This document shows, in pieces, positions 35,423-45,297 of a DNA stretch of 64,000 nucleotides. The position numbers and the translations under genes are program-made. Every line of letters begins with the position of its first letter. The stretch's first letter is position 1. The notes below the pieces were generated by a model. That model was not told the DNA's origin, did not search any database, and saw nothing but the letters and a program-made list of their open reading frames with translations. Source of the DNA: Pseudooceanicola spongiae (GTDB taxonomy: Bacteria; Pseudomonadota; Alphaproteobacteria; Rhodobacterales; Rhodobacteraceae). Location: the NCBI RefSeq assembly GCF_014899185.1, contig NZ_CP045201.1, positions 356,501 through 420,500 of the forward strand. The letters are read 5' to 3'.

Positions 35423-36552
35423 GCCCGGCCCTTCGCATCGGCGCGACAGGCTTCGCCCTCATCGCGGTCTGCTACGGTTTTGCCCGCTTCGCCTTCGGCC
35501 TGTTCCTGCCGCAGATTGACAACGAACTGGGCATTGGCACGTCCCTCAGTGGGGTGATCTCGGGTGGATCTTTCGCCGGCTACTGCATCGCTATTGTCGC
35601 CTCGGCCATCCTGACCGAACGGCTCGGCGCGCGCGCCGTCGCGGTCGGGGCGGCCCTCGTTGCGGCAATCGGCATGGCGGGCATCGCGCTCGCGCCGTCG
35701 CCCCTGATCCTGGCCATTGCCGTGGTGGTCGCCGGATCGAGCACGGGCCTTGCCTCGCCGCCTATGGCCGCCGCGGTTGCAGCGGCGGTCAGTAAAGGCC
35801 ACCAGGACCTGACGAACACGGTGATCAATGCCGGCGTGAGCGCGGGCGTTGCGCTGTCGGGGCCAATCGCGCTTGGCCGCGCGGGACAATGGAGATTGGC
35901 CTTCGGAGCTTTCGCGGCCGTCGCACTGGTGTTGGCCATCACGGCCGCGACCTCGCTTCCTGCCGTCTCGGACAGCGGTCGCGCAGCTGGCCTTCCCACG
36001 ATGACGGGGCCGGTCCTGCGGCTGATTTCGGCATCCTTCCTGATGGGAGCCGCGAGCACCGCGCTCTGGTCCTTCGGCGGCCAGATCGTTTCGAACCAGA
36101 TGGGCTGGGGGCCGGGCGGAACCGGCCTTCTCTGGACCTGCATCGGCACCGGGGGGCTGGCTGGAGCCTTGGCCGGAACGCTCGTCTGCCGGTTCGGTCT
36201 CGACCGCGTTCACGGGGCCTTTCTCGGCCTGTTGGGGGCCAGCATCCTTTTGGTCGGGCTCGGCCTTGGTCCCGTCCCCACGCTGGTCGGAGGGGCCATC
36301 TTCGGCGCGGCCTATGTGATGCTCACGGGGGTCTACCTCATCTGGGGCACTCACGCCTTTCCGGACCGGCCTGCAACCGGGCTCATGGTCGGCTTCCTGA
36401 CCATCGCCGTGGGCCAGACTGTCGGTGCCCCTCTCTTCGGATTTCTCTTGGCGGGGCCGGGCGTCGCGTCTGCCGTCATATGTTTCGCCGCCGTCGCGCT
36501 GATCGCCGGGACCTTCCGCTCAAGGTCCGCGGTGGATGGCGCAATTGAGTAG
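35419..36552 (+). CDS. MFS transporter (YbfB/YjiJ-like)
   Basis: The 377-residue protein has about twelve hydrophobic segments. The start ATGFALIAVCYGFARFAFGL, FLPQIDNELGIG, ISGGSFAGYCIAI and later LVCRFGLDRVHG match YbfB/YjiJ-type major facilitator proteins. It probably exports a small molecule out of the cytoplasm. The ATG overlaps the tetR stop by four bases, so it is regulated by that repressor. The substrate is unknown. Confidence 0.9.
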   Translation: MSPALRIGATGFALIAVCYGFARFAFGLFLPQIDNELGIGTSLSGVISGGSFAGYCIAIVASAILTERLGARAVAVGAALVAAIGMAGIALAPSPLILAIAVVVAGSSTGLASPPMAAAVAAAVSKGHQDLTNTVINAGVSAGVALSGPIALGRAGQWRLAFGAFAAVALVLAITAATSLPAVSDSGRAAGLPTMTGPVLRLISASFLMGAASTALWSFGGQIVSNQMGWGPGGTGLLWTCIGTGGLAGALAGTLVCRFGLDRVHGAFLGLLGASILLVGLGLGPVPTLVGGAIFGAAYVMLTGVYLIWGTHAFPDRPATGLMVGFLTIAVGQTVGAPLFGFLLAGPGVASAVICFAAVALIAGTFRSRSAVDGAIE

Positions 36553-36590
36553 CCTGGACGCTAGCGGAACTTCCGCGGAGCGCCTTGGCA

Positions 36591-36770
36591 GGGCTCGAAG
36601 CAGACCTGCGGCAGCGTGGCGTGCTAGACACGCAGGTGAGTGGTCTGCCCGGCAGAGACGGCCCAGACCTGTCGTTGGCCAGATGTCCGAGCGCTGCGTT
36701 GCAGCTTCCCCGAAGCAGACGTTCGACAGATCGTGTAGCATTTTTTCGCCAAAGGTCTGCTGAGCGGACA
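36591..36770. repeat. Dispersed intergenic repeat, long form (copy 5)
   Basis: It runs from GGGCTCGAAGCAGACCTGCG to TTGCAGCTTCCCCGAAGCAG and ends GATCGTGTAGCATTTTTTCG, then AGGTCTGCTGAGCGGACA. The last block also ends copies 2 and 4. It separates the MFS gene from the low-GC genes. Confidence 0.65.
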
Positions 36771-36867
36771 ATCCTGCCGTTGTTTGAAAGCGCTCCACAC
36801 CAAATTGTTCTTTATTAGTTCGCCGCCGAACCCTAGGGTTACCATTAAAGGCAAAAAGGACAGATAA

Positions 36868-37467
36868 ATGAAAATTAGGGTTAGTCAGTTCATCGACTTT
36901 GCGTACGGCGACAAGCGCCAAGACAAGGCCAAAGTAAAAAGCATAATTAGCGACCTCGATTTGCCGTATGATCCTATTAAGGATCGTTACAAGCAGTTCC
37001 GAGAAGCACTTATTTCTTTTGAAAATAAAAAAATTTCAACTGAGAAATTTCGCTCGCTGCATTCTAGCGTTTCCGCAAACAAGTCCACTGGATACCAAGT
37101 TCTGTGTCAAAACTATCTGGACTTGAAAGAGGATCATGCACTCATTTGGCAGGGGCATAGTCCGGTTGAAGCTGATATTTCTGGCTTAAGCATAACAACA
37201 GCTTGGTACTTGCGCACAGAGGCAAACAACCAGAGGAGGATTATTTTCCTACATTTCGGAAAAGAACAACTACCTCGGAAGAAGGAGCGAGGCCTGTTAA
37301 CTATTCTTCGCTTGGCTCGACCAGAGTCGGCGGGAGTTGGCATTCTCAATATTCAGCCAGGAACACTAATAACTGCGACGCGAATGGATCAACGCGAGGC
37401 CGAATACCTACAGGGACGCGCTAAAAAATTTCTAGCTTGCGCTAAAAGTCTCCAGGCCGACGTTTAA
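36868..37467 (+). CDS. Hypothetical protein, low-GC
   Basis: The 199-residue protein (MKIRVSQFIDFAYGDKRQDK) is rich in Lys, Ile and Asn and its GC is clearly below the surroundings, a sign of recent transfer. The N-terminal half looks helical. The C-terminal half (HALIWQGHSPVEADISGLSI, RIIFLHFGKEQLPRKKERG, LLTILRLARPES) looks like an alpha/beta domain. There are no membrane segments or catalytic motifs I recognise. It is convergent with the low-GC gene at 37724-38761. Function is unknown. Confidence 0.75.
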   Translation: MKIRVSQFIDFAYGDKRQDKAKVKSIISDLDLPYDPIKDRYKQFREALISFENKKISTEKFRSLHSSVSANKSTGYQVLCQNYLDLKEDHALIWQGHSPVEADISGLSITTAWYLRTEANNQRRIIFLHFGKEQLPRKKERGLLTILRLARPESAGVGILNIQPGTLITATRMDQREAEYLQGRAKKFLACAKSLQADV

Positions 37468-37723
37468 AGGCTTTGAGCGCTACTAATTGGCTTCAACACA
37501 GAGGGCTTAAACCGGACTTGCGACGATGCGGCGCGCAAATCTTGACCCTTCAGGCTTCGGCGTGACCAACCGGATGACCGATCCCGGCTCGAAGCGAAAA
37601 CAGAAAAATAAAAATTAAAAAAGAGTTTGCTCTCCAAATGCTTGAAAGTTCCGTCATAGCGCAACTTATGCCATTTTTAAAAAAGACAATATCCCCAAGC
37701 GATTTTAAAATTTTATATTAAAT

Positions 37724-38761
37724 TCACATCCAAAACACATAATCTTGAACATGATACTCAGCCATATGCGCAAGCCGTTTATCTTCTACATCAATTGCTC
37801 TCAGTCCCGTCTTGATACTTTCTGGGACCTCCCTACCGTTTGGATTTTGAATGAAGACGTTAGGCAGAGCAGTAGCGGATCCAAAATCAAAAAGTCCATG
37901 TCTGTCAATCAAATCATCTTCTGCCAGGGCCCTTTGAAAGTATGTCATATGCCTTATCAATATAATTCCATCTATACTGGGATATGTGACCGGATCACCT
38001 GAAGAATCGATGTTCCACGTGTCTAAAGTCAACAACCCTCCTCTAATTCCAAGTAAAGACCCAATGGGCTCGTAGATGTAGTCATCCCAAACTATCACAG
38101 ATATATTTGCTCCTGGGACTGTAGGGAAACCCGAGAATTTCTTTTCGCAACTAACCAAAAAATCTTTGACTGGGGTGTCCCGTGGGAGAGTGACGCTTTG
38201 ATCCGAAACTAGCTCATCGATTTGCTCTAGTGGAACCAAACCTCTATGAGGCAATTGAATTCCATTGCTCGCCCTTTTCGCTTGATGATCAAGCAATGAT
38301 GGGGATTTTACTTCAAATAGAAACTGGTGATCTGGTGTGCTGACCATTAATTCAGGTCGCTTCCCCGTGCGGCCAGCCGGCTCAAGAAAAAACGAAGTAT
38401 TTTCTGGCCAAGACAACCCAAGAACCCTCTCAATAACAAGGATCTCAGCAAGTACTTGCAAAATCTGCTGGTAGTGCATCCGATCACTTTGGCGATTTGA
38501 GAGAGAGGCAATTCGAGAAACAAATGACACCCCCTCATTAGGCATCTTCGCCTCAATCTTGGCGCATCTACTAGCCAGCGCCAAGCCAACAGAATGTGGT
38601 CGGTATTGAGAAAAATGATACTTCAGCCAGTGCCAATCATTGGCAGTAATTAAATCAACAGCAAATAAATACATACAACAAATGTCCCTGCGAACACGTT
38701 GCCCCATGACGGAAACAACAAATTTCCGACGGGGGTCCGAAGCATAATCCTTTAAGTCCAT
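37724..38761 (-). CDS. Hypothetical protein with PD-(D/E)XK nuclease-like motif, low-GC
   Basis: The 345-residue protein is AT-rich like its convergent neighbour. In the middle, GKRPELMVSTPDHQFLFEVKSP fits the PD-(D/E)XK pattern: an acidic residue after Pro, about ten residues, then E-V-K on a hydrophobic strand. That suggests a restriction-endonuclease-like fold. The N-terminal part is helical. The C-terminal part (SIDGIILIRHMTYFQRALAE, ALPNVFIQNPNGREVP) is unassigned. Such folds occur in defence and repair proteins, but no known system is recognised here. The nuclease call is an inference from one motif. Confidence 0.75.
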   Translation of the reverse strand: MDLKDYASDPRRKFVVSVMGQRVRRDICCMYLFAVDLITANDWHWLKYHFSQYRPHSVGLALASRCAKIEAKMPNEGVSFVSRIASLSNRQSDRMHYQQILQVLAEILVIERVLGLSWPENTSFFLEPAGRTGKRPELMVSTPDHQFLFEVKSPSLLDHQAKRASNGIQLPHRGLVPLEQIDELVSDQSVTLPRDTPVKDFLVSCEKKFSGFPTVPGANISVIVWDDYIYEPIGSLLGIRGGLLTLDTWNIDSSGDPVTYPSIDGIILIRHMTYFQRALAEDDLIDRHGLFDFGSATALPNVFIQNPNGREVPESIKTGLRAIDVEDKRLAHMAEYHVQDYVFWM

Positions 38762-39152
38762 TTTACTATCAAATTTTGTGCTTTCTGAGTTTTCTCCGGC
38801 CGATATTTATATTATCCCGGATTGAGCCTTCAACATGTCCAAATTTGTACTTTGTTTGCCAAGCGTTGCAAAGCCTGCTCTTGCGCACGGCCGACCTTGG
38901 TGCGCAGCGCAGCATCGGGGCTTCGGTCTGCTACGGTTTGAATGGCCACTTTTGCAATTCTGACACAGAACCTTCACGTTTGCAGCGAAGGTCCGGAATC
39001 CGCCCTTCATGTCAGATGCTGCACCTGCGAAACCGAAGCGCGCGACCGGCAAGTTTGGGCCGTCTCCGGCCCTCCGCTGCGCTTGGCACGAAGGTCGGCT
39101 CTTGGCCGCCCTTGCTTATAGGTGGCCCCGAAAGTTTGGCCTCCGCCTTTTC
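38762..39152. other. Intergenic with repeat-like segments
   Basis: It probably contains the promoter of the low-GC minus-strand gene at its left end. From about 38880 it holds pieces of the dispersed repeat family: GCAGCGAAGGTCCGGAATCC and GCCCTTCATGTCAGATGCTGC at about 38980-39023, and further CCGACCTT blocks. I see no gene. Confidence 0.5.
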
Positions 39153-40566
39153 CTATTCCTCGTAATAGAACTTCAAATCGCGCCGCCCTCTCAGTTGCGC
39201 AGGCCGGTAGGGTTTGACCTCGCCGCACTGGGCAACGGCTTTCGCTCGCACGCGCTCTTGGACCGAAGGGTGGAGAGGAAAGTCGTCGCCAACTTCTCGG
39301 ATACCTTTCTTCCAGCCTATGCGATACGGACCAAACGCAACCATCGCGTCTTCGCGGTGCTGCAGGCCGAATGGGTCAGGTGCACGATTGAGGAAATTCT
39401 CATTGATAAGGATCGACGGAACACATTCCTTTAGCTCGTCCACCATCCAGTCAAGGGCAATGTCGCTGAGGCGGGATTCGGCCTCGGGATAGCTTCCGCC
39501 GATGTCGCTGTGGCAGCCCGGAAACCAGACTTGCTTGAGCCACTTCGGCTCGCGGTCTTTGGTCTCAATCGCCGCCGCCTTGGATGCCCATCCAACTCTA
39601 GGAAAGTCGGCACGGTCTTCGTCGATTGCCATGGCGTGGCGCGCGTATTTGACGTCTGGATCAAGCCACTTGTCGTAGTTGCGCTTGTTCCAGGCGGCAA
39701 AATGCCCGGTCTTGATGATTTGAGCCCAATCGCTTGGCCGCCAGAGCCTGAGACTGCGATCGGGATCATCCGAGAAGTACTTGAAATTATCAAGCAACAG
39801 TTCACTGAGCTGCCAGATCAGAGCGATGAGGAGTACTCCAAGTGGGATGATCAAGAGCCATGACCATGCGAGCATCAAGCTGGCGGCAAAGGCAGCGCCG
39901 ACAGCGAAGGTGCCCCCCCAGACCAGCGTGCGCACGATGGCGGTCCGCAATGAAGCCACCGTGTCAAAAACCCCGATAAAAGTTGGCTGGACGTTGCCTT
40001 GATTGTCTACACCTTCCAGAGGAAAGCTAGAATACTTCTTGCGAAACCGACGGCCAAGCTCTTCGCGGTTCACAAAATACGGGTTCTCTGTCCGCGGTTT
40101 TCCCGCACCGTGGTTGTAGACAAACTTCACCGCGTCTGTAGCTATCTTGCGCAAACCGGGCCCATAACGCGGAACCGCCGAACTATCAGGCATCTGTGTT
40201 GGGATGCCGCAGAGGTTCATGACATTGGCAAGCGCTCTGACTGTATAGGCACCTCGCGAGAACCCGAACAGCAGCACACGGTCCCCTGGCTCATAATGCG
40301 CGATGATCTGTTCATAGCAATCGATGATGTTGTGATCGATGCCTGTGCCGACTGCGCTTTCCAGAATTGGCTTGATACGACCGAAGAGTCCGCCGCTTTC
40401 GCCGGTTCCCAGACCTGGGTCGTAGAATGCTACTTGGTCCTTTGGGGGAATCCGGCCCAGGCCGCATCGCCCGATACATCTTGTAGACGTTCGAAAGCCG
40501 CTGGTCAGGCCTGGCGCCGCCCATCTGGCCGGTTCCATCCGAGAAGATGCAGATATTCTTGACCAT
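39153..40566 (-). pseudogene. DUF2235 (Tle1-like) alpha/beta hydrolase, single frameshift near start
   Basis: ATG 40566 opens MVKNICIFSDGTGQMGG and RLSNVYKMYRAM, the classic start of DUF2235 proteins. At the CCCCC run near 40444-40448 the frame shifts by one, and the rest of the protein follows as DQVAFYDPGLGTG, with the nucleophile elbow GFSRGAYTVRA, two membrane-like helices and DIGGSYPEAESRLSDIALDWM, ending at 39153 (about 460 residues). DUF2235 includes type VI secreted phospholipases (Tle1), but no VgrG, PAAR or immunity gene is seen nearby. All conserved motifs persist, so the break may be recent, phase-variable or a sequencing error. Confidence 0.8.
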
Positions 40567-41426
40567 TTGTCACCCTATCGGTGAATACCAAGGATCGGCT
40601 GCAATCCTTAAAGTTCGGCGATCGCCTCTGATGGAGTGGAGTGGGTTGCAGTGAGTGTAGTTCGCCCGATTCGTGACAAATTAGAACATAGCAGAAATGC
40701 ATGAGTCCACCTGATATTGTAGTTGATAGACAGAGTGTGCTCGATATCTTCCATACAACACATTAAATGTAATTCTTTCCGACGACGGTTGATCTCAACC
40801 GGATCGATCTGTCTGACCTTCAGACCAATCTTGAAAAGAGTTGCCGATGGCCGCTGAAGCAGAGGTCCGTTTGTCCCGCAATGTGGTCGCCCATTACCCG
40901 GAAATGCTACGCATTGGAGCGAATGGCAGCGTCGCAGATTGGACGCTGGTGGCGAGTGACCGGTAAGGGCAGGTAGCAAAAGGCAAGATTTTCTGCTCCT
41001 GCGATATGATGCAGCGTAGCATTTGGTAAAGAGGGCTTGGACCGGACGTGTGGCTGCGCAGCGTGAACACAGCGGGCCCAAACCGCCTCGGCGATCATAG
41101 CAACGGTTCGCAGCCAGGCCAAAATGGACTCATATCTTGTTATCCGCCCGCCGAGGAAGCAAGCGCAGGCCGGCGGTCTTCGGTCAAGTTAACCGCGTGA
41201 CAAGGGCAATGGATGTGGAGCATCTTTCAAGACGCTTTCTTAGTAAGTGCGATCAGGTCGCTGGGTCGTTTGCCGCCTTTGACTTTTGAGGGGGGGGGGT
41301 ATTGCCAGCTGGCCATTTCATCGCAGAATTCGCCCGGCCCTAAGTTACGGGCTGCGCGGTATTATCGGCGCCACGTCCCGAGACGTGCCGCCGAAGTTGT
41401 TCTCTCGAAATCTCGAATCCAAGCGG
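40567..41426. other. Long intergenic region without recognised gene
   Basis: These 860 bases hold the DUF2235 promoter side and a piece of the dispersed repeat family at about 41027-41085 (GAGGGCTTGGACCGGACGTG). A run of ten G lies at about 41290. Open frames on both strands lack motifs and ribosome sites. Nothing else is recognised. Confidence 0.5.
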
Positions 41427-43118
41427 TTACAATTCGGCAAAGACTGCGAACGGGCGGGATGCCGTCGGCAATCTCGTGCCAGAAAGCAGAGCGCCAAGAC
41501 GTTCACCTATCACCACACAGGGGGCCATGGTGTTACCTGTAGTGACCCTGGGCATTATGGACGCGTCAGCGATCCGCAAGTTAGCGATACCGTAGACACG
41601 CAGCTCGGAATCAACCACGGACATCTCGTCTGTGCCCATCTTGGCGGTCCCGGACTGATGCCAGACGGTTGACGCCGTAAGTCGCACAAAGGCGCGCAGT
41701 GCCTCACCGCTCAGATTTCCCGGCATGACCTCGCGTTTGGCAAACGGCATCAATGCCGCGCTGTTGCCAATATCACGGCATAGCTCGACACTGCGGGCGA
41801 GGGCGGTCAGATCGTCGGGATGCGAAAGGACATTTGCATCGATGGCCACTGGGTCATTCGGATTGGGACCTGTCAAGTGTACGACACCCCTACTTTTGGG
41901 GCGAACCAAGCCAGGGAGCAAGGACCACGACGCGGCAGGCGGCGGTCCGTAATTGCCAATCGCTTCCTGTGTAGCGATCGGAACTTCGATCAGGAAGGCC
42001 TGGATGTCCGGAGTTTCAAGCGCCTCGTTGCTTTTCCAGAAAAAGGTGGCCTCACCGAGATTGTTGCGCGGCTCGATCACCTCGGGACTTTCCCAGACAC
42101 AACCCGCGACCATGACATGATCCTGAAAGTTGCGCCCGACCCCTGGCAGATGCGCGACGGGTTTTATGCTGTGGCGGGACAGCATCTCGCTATCCCCGAT
42201 ACCGGACTGCATAAGCAGCTTCGGCGTCCCGATCGCCCCGAGCGACAGGACGGTTTCGCGGCCTGCCCGGATGGCGATCTGCCGACCCTCATGCGTGATC
42301 TGCACACCCACGGCCTTACCATTCTCGATGGTGATCCGGTTGACTGTGGTATGGGTCAGGATCGTGAGGTTGGATTGCGCCATCAGAGGTCGGATGTAGC
42401 GTTGGAACACGGATGAACGCGCGCCGTCGCGGATCGCCACGTTGCAGAGCGCCGCGCCGCCTGCTCCTTCCATCATCGCACCGTTGTGATCTGCGAAGGT
42501 CGGCAGTCCTGACGCCGCAGCGCCCCGAAGCATAGCATCCGCAATCGGATGAGGGTTCTGCGCCGGCTCGACGGGCAGAATGCCGCCATGTCCACGGCGG
42601 AGCGGATCGGGGGCGCCGCTCCAGTCCTCTATCGCCCGATAGATCTTGAGAATTGCCTCATAGTTCCATGCGGGGTCCTGGGTCTCAGCCGCAAAGAAGT
42701 CCCAGTCACTGGCATGGCCCCGGGCCCAGACCATGGCATTGACCGATGACCCGCCGCCTAAACCTTTGCCCATGGATAGCGGCATCGCTCGACCATCCAA
42801 ATATGGGCTGGGCTCGGCAACAAATCCCCAGTCGCGCTCAGAGCCGAGATTGGTAGGCCAGAGGGAAGGATCTGAGACGCTGAGTGCCTCGTCGTCACCG
42901 CCTGCCTCAATCAGCAGGACAGTAACATCGCGGTTTTCGGCAAGCCTTCGCGCCACAACAGAGCCGGACGACCCTGCTCCGCACACGATAAAATCGTACA
43001 GAGGCCTCAGATTGGCGCGAAGCTCTGCCTGATTGGCGATGGCGCTTTTTTGCAGTGCAGCCCTATCGCCCGCTAATTTGTTGCCTGCCCCGGGGTTTTG
43101 CGGCGTTTCATTGGTCAT
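41427..43118 (-). CDS. GMC-family FAD-dependent oxidoreductase (choline dehydrogenase-like)
   Basis: The 563-residue flavoprotein has the FAD dinucleotide-binding DFIVCGAGSSGSVVARRLAE (about 42-61), GMC signature 1 (GKGLGGGSSVNAMVWARG), signature 2 (GAIGTPKLLMQSGIG), the catalytic His in WHQSGTAKMG and the Asn in GNTMAPCVVIGERL. It should oxidise an alcohol such as choline or a polyol. The N-terminal 40 residues and C-terminal 20 residues are extra compared with choline dehydrogenases. It is divergent from a LysR gene that has lost part of its coding sequence. Its first five codons are duplicated at 51567-51581. Confidence 0.93.
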   Translation of the reverse strand: MTNETPQNPGAGNKLAGDRAALQKSAIANQAELRANLRPLYDFIVCGAGSSGSVVARRLAENRDVTVLLIEAGGDDEALSVSDPSLWPTNLGSERDWGFVAEPSPYLDGRAMPLSMGKGLGGGSSVNAMVWARGHASDWDFFAAETQDPAWNYEAILKIYRAIEDWSGAPDPLRRGHGGILPVEPAQNPHPIADAMLRGAAASGLPTFADHNGAMMEGAGGAALCNVAIRDGARSSVFQRYIRPLMAQSNLTILTHTTVNRITIENGKAVGVQITHEGRQIAIRAGRETVLSLGAIGTPKLLMQSGIGDSEMLSRHSIKPVAHLPGVGRNFQDHVMVAGCVWESPEVIEPRNNLGEATFFWKSNEALETPDIQAFLIEVPIATQEAIGNYGPPPAASWSLLPGLVRPKSRGVVHLTGPNPNDPVAIDANVLSHPDDLTALARSVELCRDIGNSAALMPFAKREVMPGNLSGEALRAFVRLTASTVWHQSGTAKMGTDEMSVVDSELRVYGIANLRIADASIMPRVTTGNTMAPCVVIGERLGALLSGTRLPTASRPFAVFAEL

Positions 43119-44200
43119 GACAGATCCTTCATTGTGCTGTTCCCGTCAGACATGACCGCAGGAGTGCTTTCCTTGAGGCCTCTGGCGAGGCTCATAAGGG
43201 GGGCGCAAACGCAATCAGTTTATAAGCTATGCGGGACGATGCGGGTTGAAAGGCGTTCGAAGGGTCGGCACGGCGATCCGATACGGGTATCGCTTTGCGT
43301 CGCACTCCTGAGCCTAGCGTCAACAACTGATGGCAGATCCGCATCATGAATGAAAACGATGGATATGCAGTGTGAAGATGCACGGCGTTCATTATGGGGT
43401 GATGGACGTGAACCTCTCCCCAGGACATTCACAAAAACCTGGCGACCTGGCTCTGGCATCAACTAGGAACGCCTTTTGGCATCAGTTCCACAGCACGCTG
43501 CACGATTTTACGAAACCATAGATGTGCCGGATCATGATCGTTGCGGTTGTGCCAAATTCCGCGGAAGGTTGAGTGGCTGACCGGATAGGGTGGCAAAACC
43601 ATCAGTAAATCGTCGGTTGCGACAAACAGGCGTGCCAATGAACAGGGCAGAATACTGAGCATCTCCGTCCTTTCCATCACTGAAGCGATAACCATCGAAT
43701 GGGCGATCGTGATGCGGTATCGTGGAACTGCGCCGATCGTCGCCAGTGCCTCCTGCAATGCATTCCGGTCGAACATCTCGGATTGACGCGCAAGCCCTCG
43801 TTCGAGAATGAAACCGTCCACCGCGCCCTCCTCCTTTCCGCCGACTGAGATCGTCAGCAGAGGATAGGTGACCATGTCCTGTAGGGTCAGTTTGGGTCCC
43901 GCGGCTGGGTGCGAAGAGTGCATGATGACCAGATCGCCCTCAGTCATGAGAGCAAATGATCTGAAATGCTCAGGGATTTTCTGGAATACACCCATGGCAA
44001 GGTCGATGCGACCGACATCGATCTGCTCTGCCAAGTTGAGGCGCTTTCCCGCACGCAGCAGGTTCCTGTCCTCATAGACGGCATTGAAGATCTTGATCAG
44101 GTTCAGATCGATAGGGCCAAGAGCCGGTGCAGCCATTAGTTGAATTTCGTGCAGTTTCAACATGAAGAGCCATCGTTTCCGCTGCAGCAGGTAGTGTGAC
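43104..44200 (-). repeat. Inverted duplication, arm A (LysR/GMC intergenic segment)
   Basis: This segment is the reverse complement of 50171-51581, with high identity, except that 315 bases are missing inside the LysR gene. It covers the start of the GMC gene, the intergenic region and the LysR gene. The two arms lie about 6 kb apart in opposite orientation. Confidence 0.9.
43459..44136 (-). pseudogene. LysR-family regulator with 315-base internal deletion
   Basis: The first 28 residues or so (ALGPIDLNLIKIFNAVYEDR, NLLRAGKRLNL) run directly into AEQIDVGRIDLAMGVFQKIP. Compared with the intact copy at 50244-51227, 105 codons are missing. These include the recognition helix (SASAVSHALTRLRHVVGDEL) and the start of the effector domain. 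The deletion lies between two near-identical 12-base stretches (CGGCTCAACCTG and CGGCTCGACCTG), so it is a short-repeat deletion that kept the frame. It cannot bind DNA normally. The GMC gene beside it may now be controlled by the intact paralogue. Confidence 0.88.
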
Positions 44201-44360
44201 AGGTTTTGGATCACGGACCTAAGCCCCATCCGCGCGATCATCCGATCACCGAAAGAGCGCCAATCCTAACGCCACGCAATATGCGGGCTGCGGGTGCAAT
44301 CCCCACGGCACTTCACCCGGCGGAGCGCGCGGGCACAATCAACCTCCAATGGAGACTGCT

Positions 44361-45152
44361 ATGAAATCCCTGAACAACATCAAAAAAACTTTCCTTGCCT
44401 TCACCGCAGGCGCGTCGATGCTCTTGCAGCCAGTCATCGTGCCATCCGCCGCATATGCCCAAGAAGCGACCTCGACATTGCACCTTGACGGTCTGTCAAG
44501 AACGCCGACGGAGGCCGCAAAGAACGCGCTGTTTGATCCAAACGATGCGGTTTTGCTTTTGCTCGACCACCAGACAGGCCTGTTCCAGAGCGTGAACGAC
44601 ATCAGTATCGAAGAACTGCGCCGAAACACAGTTGCGCTTGCCAAGATCGCAGAGCAGGCGAACATCCCGATCTTCTACACCGCATCCGAGCCTGATGGTT
44701 CCAACGGTCCGATCATGGATGAGCTACCCGAAGCGATGCCAAACGCACAATATGTTGCGCGCAAGGGTGAAATCAGCGCATGGGATAACGCTGACTTTGT
44801 TGCCGCTGTCGAGGCAACGGGCCGAAAGACTCTGCTCATCGCGGGTGTCTGGACGAGCGTTTGTGTCGCCTTCCCCGCACTGCAAGCCAAAGCCGAAGGC
44901 TATGACGTGTTCGTTGTGATGGATGCTTCCGGCGACGTGAGCAAAATGGCGTCGAATGCGGCGATGATGCGCATGGCAAACGAAGGTATCGTGCCTGTCA
45001 CCACCAACTCGATCCTCAGCGAAACACAGCGCACATGGAACCGTCCCGACGCTGCCGACTGGGGCGTTCTTTACGGTGAGGTGTCTCCCGGCTACCATGC
45101 TGTGTCAGAAAGCTTCAACCGCGCTCAGGAAGCTGCCCAAGCCGCTGAATGA
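44361..45152 (+). CDS. Exported isochorismatase-family hydrolase
   Basis: A signal peptide (MKSLNNIKKTFLAFTAGASM to AYA) precedes a cysteine hydrolase of the isochorismatase family, 263 residues in all. The triad is visible: Asp in LLLLDHQTGL, Lys in YVARKGEISAW and Cys in GVWTSVCVAFPAL. It probably hydrolyses an amide or nicotinamide-like compound in the periplasm. ATG 44361 has GGAG at good spacing (an ATG at 44349 is less likely). It lies between a deleted LysR gene and IS3 debris, with no operon partner. Confidence 0.88.
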   Translation: MKSLNNIKKTFLAFTAGASMLLQPVIVPSAAYAQEATSTLHLDGLSRTPTEAAKNALFDPNDAVLLLLDHQTGLFQSVNDISIEELRRNTVALAKIAEQANIPIFYTASEPDGSNGPIMDELPEAMPNAQYVARKGEISAWDNADFVAAVEATGRKTLLIAGVWTSVCVAFPALQAKAEGYDVFVVMDASGDVSKMASNAAMMRMANEGIVPVTTNSILSETQRTWNRPDAADWGVLYGEVSPGYHAVSESFNRAQEAAQAAE

Positions 45153-45297
45153 GATAAAGCTTCTCAGAAGAACAGAGGCTGACACCAGTGGTCGCGCGTA
45201 CTGTGCGGCCACTTCACGAGTGAGGTACTCCCCGATCGCTGGCTAGGATCTGGCGTAATTTCCGCTACTCGTTGCACCTGTCGATTGGGTTAGTTGT

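Noticed and set aside
35350-36354. 334-codon open frame antisense to the MFS gene
   Set aside because: Low-complexity Arg/Gly/Asp-rich product with no domain; typical shadow of a GC-rich membrane-protein gene.
28578-36770. CRISPR array
   Set aside because: The repeats are long, divergent, and separated by whole genes rather than by short spacers of equal length; no cas genes are present.
41280-41300. Run of ten G as a contingency locus
   Set aside because: It is not inside a supported gene or a recognisable promoter, so there is nothing for length changes to switch.
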